The notes under the pieces were generated by a model that saw only the letters and a list, made by a program, of their open reading frames with translations, made no database searches and was not told where the DNA came from. Made by a program: the position numbers and the translations under genes. Source: Alphaproteobacteria bacterium (lineage in GTDB: Bacteria > Pseudomonadota > Alphaproteobacteria > Micavibrionales > SZUA-601). From it: a DNA stretch of 11,690 bases. Location: assembly GCA_003250865.1 (NCBI GenBank), contig QKJH01000127.1, positions 1 through 11,690 of the forward strand, written 5' to 3'. Positions 1-6,804 of this stretch are shown one piece after another (position 1 is the stretch's first letter; every line of letters begins with the position of its first letter).

Positions 1-12
1 TATATATGGGGA

Positions 13-89
13 ATGCAAAAGGCATGAACGGTTTAGAAAAGGGAAGGGAAAACGTACCGTTATAATGATGCCTTTCGCATGTTTTTTTT
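13..89 (+). terminator. Long-hairpin intrinsic terminator (plus strand)
   Basis: Two 13-base arms (13-25 and 68-80) are inverted repeats with a single mismatch. An inner 6-base pair of arms (AACGGT 27-32, ACCGTT 56-61) extends the structure. The right arm is followed by G and then eight T (82-89), the usual order for a rho-independent terminator read on the plus strand. It would end a plus-strand gene lying left of the window and converging on flgH. On the minus strand the structure is not followed by a T run, so it fits poorly as the flgH terminator. The loop is unusually large and purine-rich. The rest of 1-111 holds no gene I can support. Confidence 0.6.
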
Positions 90-111
90 ATTGTTAGAGG
101 TTAAATTCAAA

Positions 112-861
112 TTAGAACGGTAACAGAATATCCAGAACCTGATCGCCATAGCGCGGTTGTTGAACATCGGAAATCGTTCCGCGTCCACCGTAGGCAATCC
201 GGGCTTCGGCAATCTTGTCATAGGAAATGGTGTTTTCCGTGGTGATGTCTTCGGGGCGGATAACGCCGGCAACCTGAAGCTCACGCACCTCGTAATTGAC
301 GCGCATTTCCTGACGGCCGTTAATCACCAGATTGCCGTTGGGCAGTGTCTGGATAATCATGGCGGCGACTTTCAGCTCGATCTTTTCTTCTCGGTCGATT
401 TTTCCTTCGCCCGAATGGTCCGAGGAACTGCCGACAGTCGCAAGGTTATCCGGAGTTACGGCATCGGGCAGAACTTTCGTCAACTGGGTTTCCAGACCGA
501 AAAGGCCGGGCATGTTCATATCTTCGGCGGCCGAGCGGCTGCGTTCGGTTTTATTATCCAGCTCGGCTTTGTCTTTTACGTCAATCAGGACAGTAACGAT
601 GTCGCCCACTTCGGCGGCGCGTTGGTCTTTGAAAAAGGATTTGCGGCCGACATTCCATAGCGAATTGGGCGCCGTGGCATAGGGGCGGCTTTCCGGCATC
701 GGCAGGCTGACCTGTTTGTAATCCGCTTGCAATTTCGGATTGGCAATCGGCGAAAATGACGGCTCTTTATTGATATTATTGAGCCTGTCCATAGTGTTTC
801 CGCATGCCGTAACGCCCAAAAAAACGGTTCCGATGGCGAATAGTTTAACGATGCTTCTCAT
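112..861 (-). CDS. flgH: Flagellar L-ring protein FlgH (outer-membrane lipoprotein)
   Basis: FlgH forms the L-ring, the outer-membrane bushing through which the flagellar rod passes. The 249-residue product has a lipoprotein signal: a basic N-terminus, a hydrophobic stretch, and a lipobox ending VTAC with Cys20 as the predicted lipidated residue. Family hallmarks follow in order: SLW near residue 67, GDIVTV near 86-91, LPNGNLVINGRQ near 175, VAGVIRPEDI near 197, AEARIAYGGRG near 218, and a C-terminal Pro-Phe. It is slightly longer than the E. coli protein (232). An AGGAG ribosome site (869-873, minus strand) sits 7 bases before the ATG. It is the last gene of the flgF-flgG-flgA-flgH operon in this window, 30 bases after flgA. 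flgI is not adjacent within the window. Confidence 0.96.
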   Translation of the reverse strand: MRSIVKLFAIGTVFLGVTACGNTMDRLNNINKEPSFSPIANPKLQADYKQVSLPMPESRPYATAPNSLWNVGRKSFFKDQRAAEVGDIVTVLIDVKDKAELDNKTERSRSAAEDMNMPGLFGLETQLTKVLPDAVTPDNLATVGSSSDHSGEGKIDREEKIELKVAAMIIQTLPNGNLVINGRQEMRVNYEVRELQVAGVIRPEDITTENTISYDKIAEARIAYGGRGTISDVQQPRYGDQVLDILLPF

Positions 862-891
862 TGTTTGTCTCCTTTAAAGACGTTATTTCTA

Positions 892-1854
892 TCAATTGAG
901 CACTTTTGTGTCGTTTGTTGGAACAATGGCATTTCCTTGCGATACGACAACGGCCTCAACAATTTTTTTACTGCCTACATTCATGACTGTAATGCTCTGT
1001 CCTTTGGCACCGTCATCCAACGCCCGTCCGCGCGTGGTCAGCGAAAGGGGGCCTTGTTGTAGCGACAGGGTTACTAAATCATTTTTTCGCACCAGTGTTG
1101 GCGGCATCAAATCCGTTTCGACAATGGGGGTTTGCGGTGACACCGTGCGGCGCAGTTGCATGCCGACGACCTCTTTTTCGTCACTGAGTGCCAAACCGTT
1201 TAAATCCTTTTCGCGTAATCGCAGAAAGTCGATATCGCTGTGGCCGATAACATCACCGCGGCGCAAGCGGGATTGTAAAACGGGAACGGTTATCATCTTG
1301 ACTGCTTTACCGATTACAGCCTGCTGTCCCACGGGGTTATTGGCGCTGTCATAGGCAAAAAGCACGGCCGAGAACCGCTCGGTTACCGGATTATACTGCA
1401 CATTCTGGGCTTCTAATGTCATGACATCCTGCCCTTTGGCTTCCATCGGTGTGGTCGCGGTGTCAAAATGGATGTCGAAATCATTCCCGACCATGCCGGC
1501 AAGGCCGCTGTTGGCAAGAATGGATTTCATATCATCCAGAGTGACACGTGTGGCATCTCGGGTAAAGGTGATGGTGTTTTTCTCACCCGGAGCCGGTTGC
1601 CAGTCAAAGTGAAAGGCATTGACAATGCGCATGATGTCATGTTCGCCCAAGGCCAGTTTTTCGCCGGCTGCCGGAGTAGGGGCAAGAGCATGCGAGGCTA
1701 CTTCACCGGCATTCTCGAATACATCGCCGACGCGCACGAATGAATCTTCGAGGGCGGCATCGCTTTTCAGCACGACACGGTTTCCTGCCCAGGCCGGAAA
1801 GGCCATCAGAATAACGGTCAGAGCGAAAAAGCTATGTCGAAAATGGTTTGTCAT
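892..1854 (-). CDS. flgA: Flagellar P-ring assembly chaperone FlgA
   Basis: FlgA is a periplasmic chaperone needed for FlgI to assemble into the P-ring. The 320-residue product starts with a classical signal peptide (hydrophobic core about 9-20, cleavage expected after Ala-Trp-Ala at 21-23). The C-terminal third matches the SAF/FlgA region: VLQSRLRRGDVI near 193-204, a DIDFLRLRE segment, VVGMQLRRTVSPQTPI near 229-244, then the typical end (DLVTLSLQQGPLSL, the GQSITVMNVGSKKIVEAVV region). The N-terminal half is longer than in E. coli FlgA (219 residues) and less recognisable; a longer FlgA is usual in alphaproteobacteria. A ribosome site AGGA (1864-1867, minus strand) lies 9 bases before the ATG. 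The gene is 34 bases downstream of flgG and 30 upstream of flgH, so it is almost certainly cotranscribed with both. Confidence 0.92.
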   Translation of the reverse strand: MTNHFRHSFFALTVILMAFPAWAGNRVVLKSDAALEDSFVRVGDVFENAGEVASHALAPTPAAGEKLALGEHDIMRIVNAFHFDWQPAPGEKNTITFTRDATRVTLDDMKSILANSGLAGMVGNDFDIHFDTATTPMEAKGQDVMTLEAQNVQYNPVTERFSAVLFAYDSANNPVGQQAVIGKAVKMITVPVLQSRLRRGDVIGHSDIDFLRLREKDLNGLALSDEKEVVGMQLRRTVSPQTPIVETDLMPPTLVRKNDLVTLSLQQGPLSLTTRGRALDDGAKGQSITVMNVGSKKIVEAVVVSQGNAIVPTNDTKVLN

Positions 1855-1888
1855 GGTCTCTTATCCTTTGTCTCAGCCCTAACTATGC

Positions 1889-2674
1889 TTAGCGTAGGCT
1901 ATTGATGGTATTGAGCATGTCGTCGGATGTGCTGATAATTTTCGAGTTCATCTCATACGCCCGTTGTGCCGTAATCATGCGGGTGATTTCGGAAACGATA
2001 TCCACATTGGATGTTTCCAGAACACCTTGTCGGACAAAACCAAATCCCTGGTCTCCCGGTGTGCCGGTGGTCGGTGTTCCGCTTGATTCCGTTTCCAGAT
2101 ACAGATTGCTTCCGATGGCTTCCAATCCGCTGGGGTTTGCAAAACGTACCAAATCAATCTGTCCCACATTGGTCATTTCAATCTGGCCGTCGATTTTTAC
2201 CCAAACTTCGCCATTCTGGTTGATTTCCACATTCGTGGCATCAATCGGAATGGTAATTTCAGGGGTCAGCGTATAGCCGTCCGGAGTAACCAGTGTGCCT
2301 TCATCACTACGCTCGAAGTTGCCGGCGCGCGTATAGGCAGAGTCACCGTTCGGCATTTCAATTTCAAAGAAGCCTTCGCCGTTGATGGCAATATCCAGTT
2401 CATTGTCGGTAATGTCCATGATGCCTTGGGTGTGGATACGTGAAACCGAAGACAGTTTAACACCGCTGCCCAATTGCAGACCGCTGGGCAGAAGGGTGCC
2501 AATATCGGAAGATGTCGCACCGGGGCGGTCGATGTTCTGATACATCAAATCCTGAAAGTTGGCGCGCTGTTTTTTATAGCCCACCGTGGACATGTTGGCG
2601 ATGTTGTTTGAAATGGTGTCCACATTCATTTGCTGTGCAAGCATCCCTGTGGCGCCGATATTAAGTGATCTCAT
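1889..2674 (-). CDS. flgG: Flagellar distal rod protein FlgG
   Basis: FlgG builds the distal rod of the flagellar drive shaft, which spans periplasm and outer membrane. At 261 residues it is nearly the same size as E. coli FlgG (260). It begins with the family signature (MRSLNIGATGMLAQQ, then TISNNIANMSTVGYKK) and contains the mid-domain IAINGEGFFEIEMPNG with TRAGNF and a D-G-Y-T-L turn. It ends with the helical tail SNVDIVSEITRMITAQRAYEMNSKII. The two terminal helices are the coiled-coil parts shared by rod, hook and FlgF proteins. A strong AGGAG (2683-2687, minus strand) is 8 bases from the ATG. It follows flgF by 30 bases. The internal spacer region (around residues 165-205) carries a Thr/Gly/Pro-rich loop. 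Confidence 0.97.
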   Translation of the reverse strand: MRSLNIGATGMLAQQMNVDTISNNIANMSTVGYKKQRANFQDLMYQNIDRPGATSSDIGTLLPSGLQLGSGVKLSSVSRIHTQGIMDITDNELDIAINGEGFFEIEMPNGDSAYTRAGNFERSDEGTLVTPDGYTLTPEITIPIDATNVEINQNGEVWVKIDGQIEMTNVGQIDLVRFANPSGLEAIGSNLYLETESSGTPTTGTPGDQGFGFVRQGVLETSNVDIVSEITRMITAQRAYEMNSKIISTSDDMLNTINSLR

Positions 2675-2704
2675 GGTTTGATCTCCTTGTTACCTTGTAA
2701 TACG

Positions 2705-3433
2705 TTATGCCAGACGTGATAGCCGCTGGATGGCGGTTCTTTCACGCTCGTGTTCGTCTTGTAAAATCCTCATGGTCATCTGATAGGCGCGTGAAACGTC
2801 TATCATGGCTGTCATTTCCTCAATCGGGTTGACATTGGATTCTTCTATGCTTCCCTGAACAACCTGAAACTGTTCGGCAGGTATAGGGGACTGATTGGTT
2901 CTGAAAAGGGTATTTCCCTCGGGCTCCAGAGCCTGTAAATCTTCGAAGTTGGAAATTTGCAGCAGGGCTATCTCACCGGCTTCGGTACCGATGGAGCCGT
3001 TTGCTTTGACAAAGATTGTGTCAGTATTATCGGGTATGACAATCGGGTTACCGCCTTCATCCAGAACTTGTAGTCCTGCTGGGGTAACAATCTCGCGATC
3101 GGCATTTAGGCTGAAGCTGCCGCCGCGCGTATAGCGGACGCCGTTATCCGTTTGAACCGCAAAGAAACCGTCGCCTTCAATGGCAATGTCAAGCGGATTG
3201 CCTGTTACGCTCATCGGGCCTTGGGATATGTCTTTGAATTGGCCATAGTCCATAACCATTGACATGGCATCGCCGGGGGTGCCGGTTTCCGGTTGCATCA
3301 CATATTCGGCAAACACCATATGTTGGCTTTTGTAGCCATTGGTGGACATATTGGCAATATTGTTGGAAATGACATCCATTTTCTGTTGGAGAGCCAATTG
3401 CCGCGATAACGTTATATAGCCTGTATTTTCCAT
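2705..3433 (-). CDS. flgF: Flagellar proximal rod protein FlgF
   Basis: FlgF is one of the proximal rod subunits. From the ATG at 3433 the product is 242 residues (E. coli FlgF is 251). It starts MENTGYITLSRQLALQQ, then has the rod signature VISNNIANMSTNGYKSQ, a mid-domain LDIAIEGDGFFAVQ with TRGGSFSLN, and the C-terminal helix NPIEEMTAMIDVSRAYQMTM. The reading frame stays open upstream to 3559, but an upstream start would add about 42 residues unrelated to the family and would place the sigma-54-type element inside the gene, so 3433 is preferred. The ribosome site is weak (GGGT about 8 bases before the ATG). It is the first gene of the minus-strand operon and probably sets its expression through the promoter at 3495-3512. 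Confidence 0.94.
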   Translation of the reverse strand: MENTGYITLSRQLALQQKMDVISNNIANMSTNGYKSQHMVFAEYVMQPETGTPGDAMSMVMDYGQFKDISQGPMSVTGNPLDIAIEGDGFFAVQTDNGVRYTRGGSFSLNADREIVTPAGLQVLDEGGNPIVIPDNTDTIFVKANGSIGTEAGEIALLQISNFEDLQALEPEGNTLFRTNQSPIPAEQFQVVQGSIEESNVNPIEEMTAMIDVSRAYQMTMRILQDEHERERTAIQRLSRLA

Positions 3434-3494
3434 GTTTTTACCCGTAAATTCTTTATGTTTTTCGTGCGTTTTCGCATCCTTTACACGGGATACC

Positions 3495-3512
3495 TTGCAC
3501 AAGCTGTGCCAA
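3495..3512 (-). promoter_or_regulatory. Sigma-54 (RpoN) type -24/-12 promoter for flgFGAH
   Basis: Read on the minus strand this is TTGGCACAGCTTGTGCAA. GG (3510-3509) and GC (3498-3497) are separated by exactly 10 bases, as sigma-54 promoters require, and the -24 box TTGGCAC is a full match. The -12 box has TGCA where the consensus has TTGC then A/T. Transcription would start near 3485, leaving a leader of about 50 bases to the flgF ATG. Sigma-54 control of rod and ring operons is established in Caulobacter (with FlbD). The element also contains an imperfect dyad (GCACA-AGC-TGTGC), so an operator or small hairpin is an alternative reading. Confidence 0.68.
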
Positions 3513-3554
3513 CTTTTTTGGTATGGTTTGTGAAAGAGAGGTAGGGAGGAGATG

Positions 3555-3567
3555 GGCAAAATTTGCC
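3555..3567. promoter_or_regulatory. GGCAAA-A-TTTGCC dyad, possible activator site
   Basis: A perfect 6-base inverted repeat surrounds one central base. It lies about 45 bases upstream of the -24 box of the flgF promoter (about -75 from the predicted start) and about 37 bases upstream of the fliL -35 box. A related half-site, CGGCAAGAAGTTG, follows at 3594-3606. Sigma-54 promoters need an upstream enhancer-binding protein, and the CGGCAA-type core recalls the FlbD-bound ftr elements of Caulobacter flagellar genes; that comparison is from memory and is an inference. Another small dyad (ATATT-GTG-AATAT, 3581-3593) sits between this site and the fliL promoter. Confidence 0.4.
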
Positions 3568-3603
3568 TATATATTTCTTAATATTGTGAATATCGGCAAG
3601 AAG

Positions 3604-3632
3604 TTGTTAACCTTCAGGCGGTATTCTAAAAT
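3604..3632 (+). promoter_or_regulatory. Sigma-70-type promoter for the fliL operon, with CtrA-like half-site
   Basis: The -35 box TTGTTA (3604-3609; 4 of 6 consensus bases) and the -10 box TAAAAT (3627-3632; 5 of 6) are separated by 17 bases. Transcription would start near 3639, about 35 bases before the fliL ATG. The -35 overlaps TTAACCTT (3607-3614), one base from the TTAACCAT half-site bound by CtrA in alphaproteobacteria. The second TTAA expected seven bases later in a full CtrA box is absent. CtrA control is therefore only a suggestion. Confidence 0.55.
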
Positions 3633-3673
3633 AAGGATGAATTGTTTTAATTGAAGTATGCAGGAACAATACC

Positions 3674-4240
3674 ATGAGCGATGATGACGAAATCAAAAAA
3701 GAACTGACAGCCGGCGATGGCGAAGGCGGCGAAGGTGAAAATCTTGACGATGCACCGCGTAAAAAGTTAAGCGGTAAGCGGATACTGTTATTTATTGTCT
3801 TGCCGTTACTTCTGATGCTCGGGGGCGGTAGCGGTCTGTATTTCAGCGGTGCCTTAAGTCATTTTTCCAGCAGCGAAGATCATGGCGGCGGCGGTTTGGA
3901 TGAACCGAAGCTTGTTGATGATGAACCTGAAGGGCCGACTTTTTTTTACGAAGTGCCTGATATTATTGTGAACCTGTCGGCGGACGGCAATAAACAGCGC
4001 TTTTTGAAGCTGAGTGTGACGTTGGAGCTTGTGGGTGAAACGGCACCGGCCGAAATGGACAAGGTTATGCCGCGCGTTACCGATCAGTTTCAGACATTTT
4101 TGCGCGAATTGCGCGTCAGTGATTTACAAGGGTCTGCCGGTGTGTATCGCATACGACAGGAATTGTTGGAACGGGTACGTATTGCGGCACACCCGACTTA
4201 TGTACGCGATGTTCTTTTCCGCGATATTCTGATTCAATAA
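3674..4240 (+). CDS. fliL: Flagellar basal body-associated protein FliL
   Basis: FliL is a single-pass inner-membrane protein that surrounds stator units and helps keep them engaged with the motor. The 188-residue product has an acidic cytoplasmic N-terminus (1-30), a basic patch (RKKLSGKR), one membrane segment at about 36-57, a Ser/Asp/Gly-rich linker with a GGGG run (about 60-85), and a periplasmic FliL domain from about 90 to the end. That domain contains YEVPDIIVNLS, the RFLKLSVTLEL strand, and the C-terminal VRDVLFRDILIQ. It is longer than E. coli FliL (154), mainly through the N-terminal tail and linker. AGGAA (3662-3666) lies 7 bases before the ATG. It is the first gene of the plus-strand unit, 13 bases before fliM. 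Confidence 0.93.
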   Translation: MSDDDEIKKELTAGDGEGGEGENLDDAPRKKLSGKRILLFIVLPLLLMLGGGSGLYFSGALSHFSSSEDHGGGGLDEPKLVDDEPEGPTFFYEVPDIIVNLSADGNKQRFLKLSVTLELVGETAPAEMDKVMPRVTDQFQTFLRELRVSDLQGSAGVYRIRQELLERVRIAAHPTYVRDVLFRDILIQ

Positions 4241-4253
4241 CGGAGCGTCGGTT

Positions 4254-5384
4254 ATGAGTGATGAAGTAGCAGTCGAAGAAAAAACAAACACCGAAGGCAT
4301 GTCAGAAGATGAAAAGCTGGCTGCCGAATGGGCGGCATCCGAAGGCGGTAGTGATGGTGGAGATGCCGCTGCCGGTGAGTTTGACACGGTCGAAGATGAT
4401 GGTGACGGAAGCGGTAATGCCCGTATTTTGAATCAGGATGAAATTGACAGTCTTTTAGGGTTTGACGAGGCCGAAGGGGCTTCGGAAAGCTCGGGCGTGA
4501 TGGCGCTTGTTAATAATGCGCTGGTCAATTATGAACGTCTTCCCATGCTCGATGTTGTGTTTGACCGTTTGGGGCGCTTGCTGTCCACCAGCTTGCGTAA
4601 CCTGACATCCGATAACGTGGAAGCCAGTATTGACGACATTACGTCGGTACGTTTCGGTGACTACCTCAACTCTGTTCCGTTGCCGGCCATGCTGGCGATT
4701 TTCAAGGCTGAGGAATGGGATAACCAGGGTTTGATGGTCGCGGACAGCTCGCTGATTTACTCGATTGTTGACGTATTGCTTGGCGGTCGTAAAGGGACAT
4801 CGGCCATGCGCATTGAAGGTCGTCCCTATACGACCATCGAATGTAACCTGATGGAGCGCATGCTTCATGTAACGCTCAATGATTTGTCGGCGGCCTTTGA
4901 TCCGTTGTCGCCCGTGACATTCCGTTTTGAACGTCTTGAAACCAACCCGCGCTTTGCTGCCATCACCCAATCGGGTAACGCCGCGGTGCTTGTAAAAGTG
5001 CGTGTGGATATGGATGATCGCGGCGGTATGTTGGAAATTGTTATTCCTTATGCTACTCTGGAACCTATTCGTGAATTGCTATTGCAAATGTTCATGGGTG
5101 AAAAATTCGGTCGTGACTCCATTTGGGAAAACCATTTGAGTAAAGAGTTGTACGGAACCGAGGTTGGTCTGGATGCTGTGTTGGCGGAAACGACCATGTC
5201 ACTTAAGGATGTCATGAACTGGCGTGTTGGTAGTCGCCTGATGTTTGACAAGGAAACGGACGAGTTGATAGAAATGCGCTGTGGAGCCCATGCCATGTTT
5301 TTGGGAAAAATGGGTAGCCGCGGCGACCGTTTGGCTGTACGCTTGCTGCAGGATATTGAACCCGATGAGGAGGAAGAAAGATAA
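4254..5384 (+). CDS. fliM: Flagellar motor switch protein FliM
   Basis: FliM is the C-ring switch subunit that binds CheY-P and reverses rotation. The 376-residue product is longer than E. coli FliM (334) because of an acidic, low-complexity N-terminal tail of about 55 residues. The CheY-binding peptide ILNQDEIDSLLGF therefore sits at 58-70, not at the extreme N-terminus. The tail also holds LAAEWAAS (22-29), a second possible short motif. The middle domain contains RLLSTSLRNLT, VGDYL-like FGDYLNSVPLPA, and the FliM signature IVDVLLGGRKG. The C-terminal FliN-like (SpoA) domain covers about 305-370 (LKDVMNWRVGSRLMF, FLGKMGSRGDRLAVRL). CGGAG (4241-4245) is the ribosome site. It follows fliL by 13 bases. 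Confidence 0.96.
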   Translation: MSDEVAVEEKTNTEGMSEDEKLAAEWAASEGGSDGGDAAAGEFDTVEDDGDGSGNARILNQDEIDSLLGFDEAEGASESSGVMALVNNALVNYERLPMLDVVFDRLGRLLSTSLRNLTSDNVEASIDDITSVRFGDYLNSVPLPAMLAIFKAEEWDNQGLMVADSSLIYSIVDVLLGGRKGTSAMRIEGRPYTTIECNLMERMLHVTLNDLSAAFDPLSPVTFRFERLETNPRFAAITQSGNAAVLVKVRVDMDDRGGMLEIVIPYATLEPIRELLLQMFMGEKFGRDSIWENHLSKELYGTEVGLDAVLAETTMSLKDVMNWRVGSRLMFDKETDELIEMRCGAHAMFLGKMGSRGDRLAVRLLQDIEPDEEEER

Positions 5385-5387
5385 GCC

Positions 5388-5975
5388 ATGAGTCAGAACG
5401 CGTTAATCATTCTGGATGTTGTTGTTATTTTTTGTCTATCTATAACAATACCTTATATGTTTTCTTTAATGAAAAACATAAAGTCAATTAAGTCGGGAAA
5501 AAGTGATTTGCAGCGTCTTGTTGCTGAGCTGACGGCCTCTATTAACAAGGCCGATAAAGCGCTCTCAAACATGAAAAACGCCATTGAAGGCAAAGGCAAG
5601 GAAATTGAAGCGATGCTCAATCAGGCATCCTCGGTCATTGATGAAATGACCTTTATCAACAAAGCCAGCGACAATCTGGCCGAGCGTCTGGGTAATCTTG
5701 TAACGACGGGCAGCCAGTTGGTGGATGATTATGAGTCCGTATCGACAAGGGGTGGCTCTAAACAGGGTAAAGGCAAAAAAGTAAAACAGGAAGCTGTTCC
5801 AGCGGGGCTTGAAGAAGAAGACGGTGACGATGAAGTATTCAAACGTCTGGAAGAAACGCTGTCGCGTCACGATGATTTAGAGGATGTATTCCCTATGGAA
5901 GAGGATTACTCTTCCGGCAGTCGTTCTGAAAAGGAATTGGCAAAGGCTCTGTCGGGTAAGAAAAGTCAAAAGTAA
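5388..5975 (+). CDS. DUF6468-type single-pass membrane protein of the flagellar operon
   Basis: Function unknown. The 195-residue product has one N-terminal membrane segment (about 5-27). A helical, probably coiled-coil region of about 30-118 follows (KSDLQRLVAELTASINKAD, then MLNQASSVIDEMTFINKASD). After a Lys/Gly-rich hinge (121-133, GGSKQGKGKKVK) comes a strongly acidic tail (about 140-175) and a basic end. The N-terminal half resembles the DUF6468 family found beside fliM in alphaproteobacteria; this is from memory of the family. Its start is 3 bases after the fliM stop. The GGAGG at 5369-5373 is rather far (14 bases), so translational coupling to fliM is likely. The topology suggests a membrane-anchored rod. 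Which side the tail faces cannot be read from sequence, although the positive residues just after the segment (KNIKSIKSGK) favour a cytoplasmic tail. Confidence 0.75.
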   Translation: MSQNALIILDVVVIFCLSITIPYMFSLMKNIKSIKSGKSDLQRLVAELTASINKADKALSNMKNAIEGKGKEIEAMLNQASSVIDEMTFINKASDNLAERLGNLVTTGSQLVDDYESVSTRGGSKQGKGKKVKQEAVPAGLEEEDGDDEVFKRLEETLSRHDDLEDVFPMEEDYSSGSRSEKELAKALSGKKSQK

Positions 5976-6000
5976 GGCATTGGGTAGGAGATAAGGTATT

Positions 6001-6702
6001 ATGAATCTCAGATTATTTATCGGCATATTGATTGTGTTTCTTCTGACTTTTTCCGTGCGTGTCAGTGATGTTGTGATGCGTGTGGTACATGACGGCTTTT
6101 CTATTTCGTCATCGGATGATGAGCGTGACAATACGCCGTTGAGCATAGCTTATGCCGAAGAGGCCGGACATGGCGGTGGTGGCGGTGAAAGTGACGAGCC
6201 GGTTCCGGTTCCGGAAAAAATGGCAACACCCGAAGAAATTCAGGAAAACTACGCTTCCCATGAAGCAGAGGCTGACCCTTATCTACCGAAATACTCTGAT
6301 GCCGAGCTTGAGGTGCTGGAATCCCTTTCCAAGCGTCGTGATGAGTTGGATAGTCGTGCGCGGGAGCTGGATCAGCAGGCGTTGTTGTTGAAGGCAACGG
6401 AAAACCGCGTGGATGAAAAAATGGCTGAAATGAATGCCCTTAAGGTCGAGTTGGAAGATCTCTTACAGCGGCAACAGGATGAACAGGCTGACCGTTTGGC
6501 AAAACTGGTCAAGATATACGAAAACATGAAGCCCAAGGATGCTGCCGGTATTTTCAACGAGCTGGAATTAGATGTTCTACTGGGTATTCTTGACAGAATG
6601 TCCGAGCGTAAAAGTGCCCCGATTATTGCCGCAATGGAGCCGGCCAAGGCGCGCATTGTTTCCCTTAAACTGGCCGAGCAAAAAGCGCTTCCGAAAGAAT
6701 AG
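6001..6702 (+). CDS. motE: MotE-family (FlbB-like) flagellar protein, periplasmic coiled coil
   Basis: MotE in Sinorhizobium is a periplasmic chaperone for the stator-associated protein MotC, and the related FlbB is a collar protein in spirochaetes. The 233-residue product has an N-terminal membrane/signal segment (about 4-18), a Gly/Ser/Pro-rich linker with GHGGGGGES (56-64), a long coiled coil (about 100-172, rich in Glu, Leu, Arg and Lys), and a compact C-terminal helical domain at about 172-220. That domain reads YENMKPKDAAGIFNEL then LGILDRMSERKSAPIIAAM and is similar to the N-terminal domain of MgtE. This is the usual MotE architecture. A good ribosome site TAGGAG (5985-5990) precedes the ATG by 10 bases. 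Neither a classical MotC nor MotA gene is in the window; the TPR gene at 9284 could be its client (inference). Confidence 0.8.
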   Translation: MNLRLFIGILIVFLLTFSVRVSDVVMRVVHDGFSISSSDDERDNTPLSIAYAEEAGHGGGGGESDEPVPVPEKMATPEEIQENYASHEAEADPYLPKYSDAELEVLESLSKRRDELDSRARELDQQALLLKATENRVDEKMAEMNALKVELEDLLQRQQDEQADRLAKLVKIYENMKPKDAAGIFNELELDVLLGILDRMSERKSAPIIAAMEPAKARIVSLKLAEQKALPKE

Positions 6703-6731
6703 AATAAGCCCCTTAAAAAAAGCAGGGATAG

Positions 6732-6757
6732 CTTGATCTTGTTTACTCAAGATTAAG
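6732..6757 (+). other. Intergenic hairpin between motE-like gene and cheY
   Basis: CTTGATCTTG (6732-6741) can pair with CAAGATTAAG (6748-6757) over ten pairs, including one G-U, around the six-base loop TTTACT. There is no T-tract after it, so it is not a standard intrinsic terminator. It sits in the only sizeable gap of the plus-strand unit (6703-6813, 111 bases). It could stabilise or process the mRNA, or weaken readthrough between structural and chemotaxis genes. I found no convincing -35/-10 pair in the remaining 56 bases. Confidence 0.5.
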
Positions 6758-6800
6758 AACCTGTCGCTACAGTTGAAAATTGATATTATTAAGTTTATTT

Positions 6801-6804
6801 GGAG
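6801..6804 (+). promoter_or_regulatory. cheY ribosome binding site that fixes the start
   Basis: GGAG is followed by AAAAAGTCG and then the ATG at 6814, a spacing of 9 bases. A TTG codon in the same frame at 6799 would overlap this site and would add five residues foreign to CheY, so the ATG at 6814 is the better start. Confidence 0.8.

Noticed and set aside
157..660. Plus-strand open frame opposite flgH
   Set aside because: It is antisense to a well-conserved gene, has no ribosome site or recognisable domain, and is explained by codon use of flgH.
3434..3559. Upstream extension of flgF to a start at 3559
   Set aside because: The added residues (Lys- and His-rich) do not belong to the FlgF family, the family N-terminus begins at the ATG at 3433, and the extension would cover the sigma-54-type element.
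3578..3592. Full CtrA box (TTAA, seven bases, TTAA) upstream of fliL
   Set aside because: TTAA at 3578-3581 is followed at the right distance by AATA, not TTAA.
4455..4970. Minus-strand open frame opposite fliM
   Set aside because: It lies wholly within fliM, is rich in His, Arg and Gln as expected for an antisense frame, and resembles no known protein.
5880..5975. Frameshift or fusion at the acidic tail of the DUF6468-type gene
   Set aside because: The frame is continuous to a normal stop and the next gene has its own ribosome site, so the tail is just low complexity.
6773..6801. Promoter for cheY with TTGAAA (6773-6778) as the -35
   Set aside because: At 16-17 bases spacing the downstream hexamer (TTATTT or TATTTG) matches poorly and overlaps the ribosome site.
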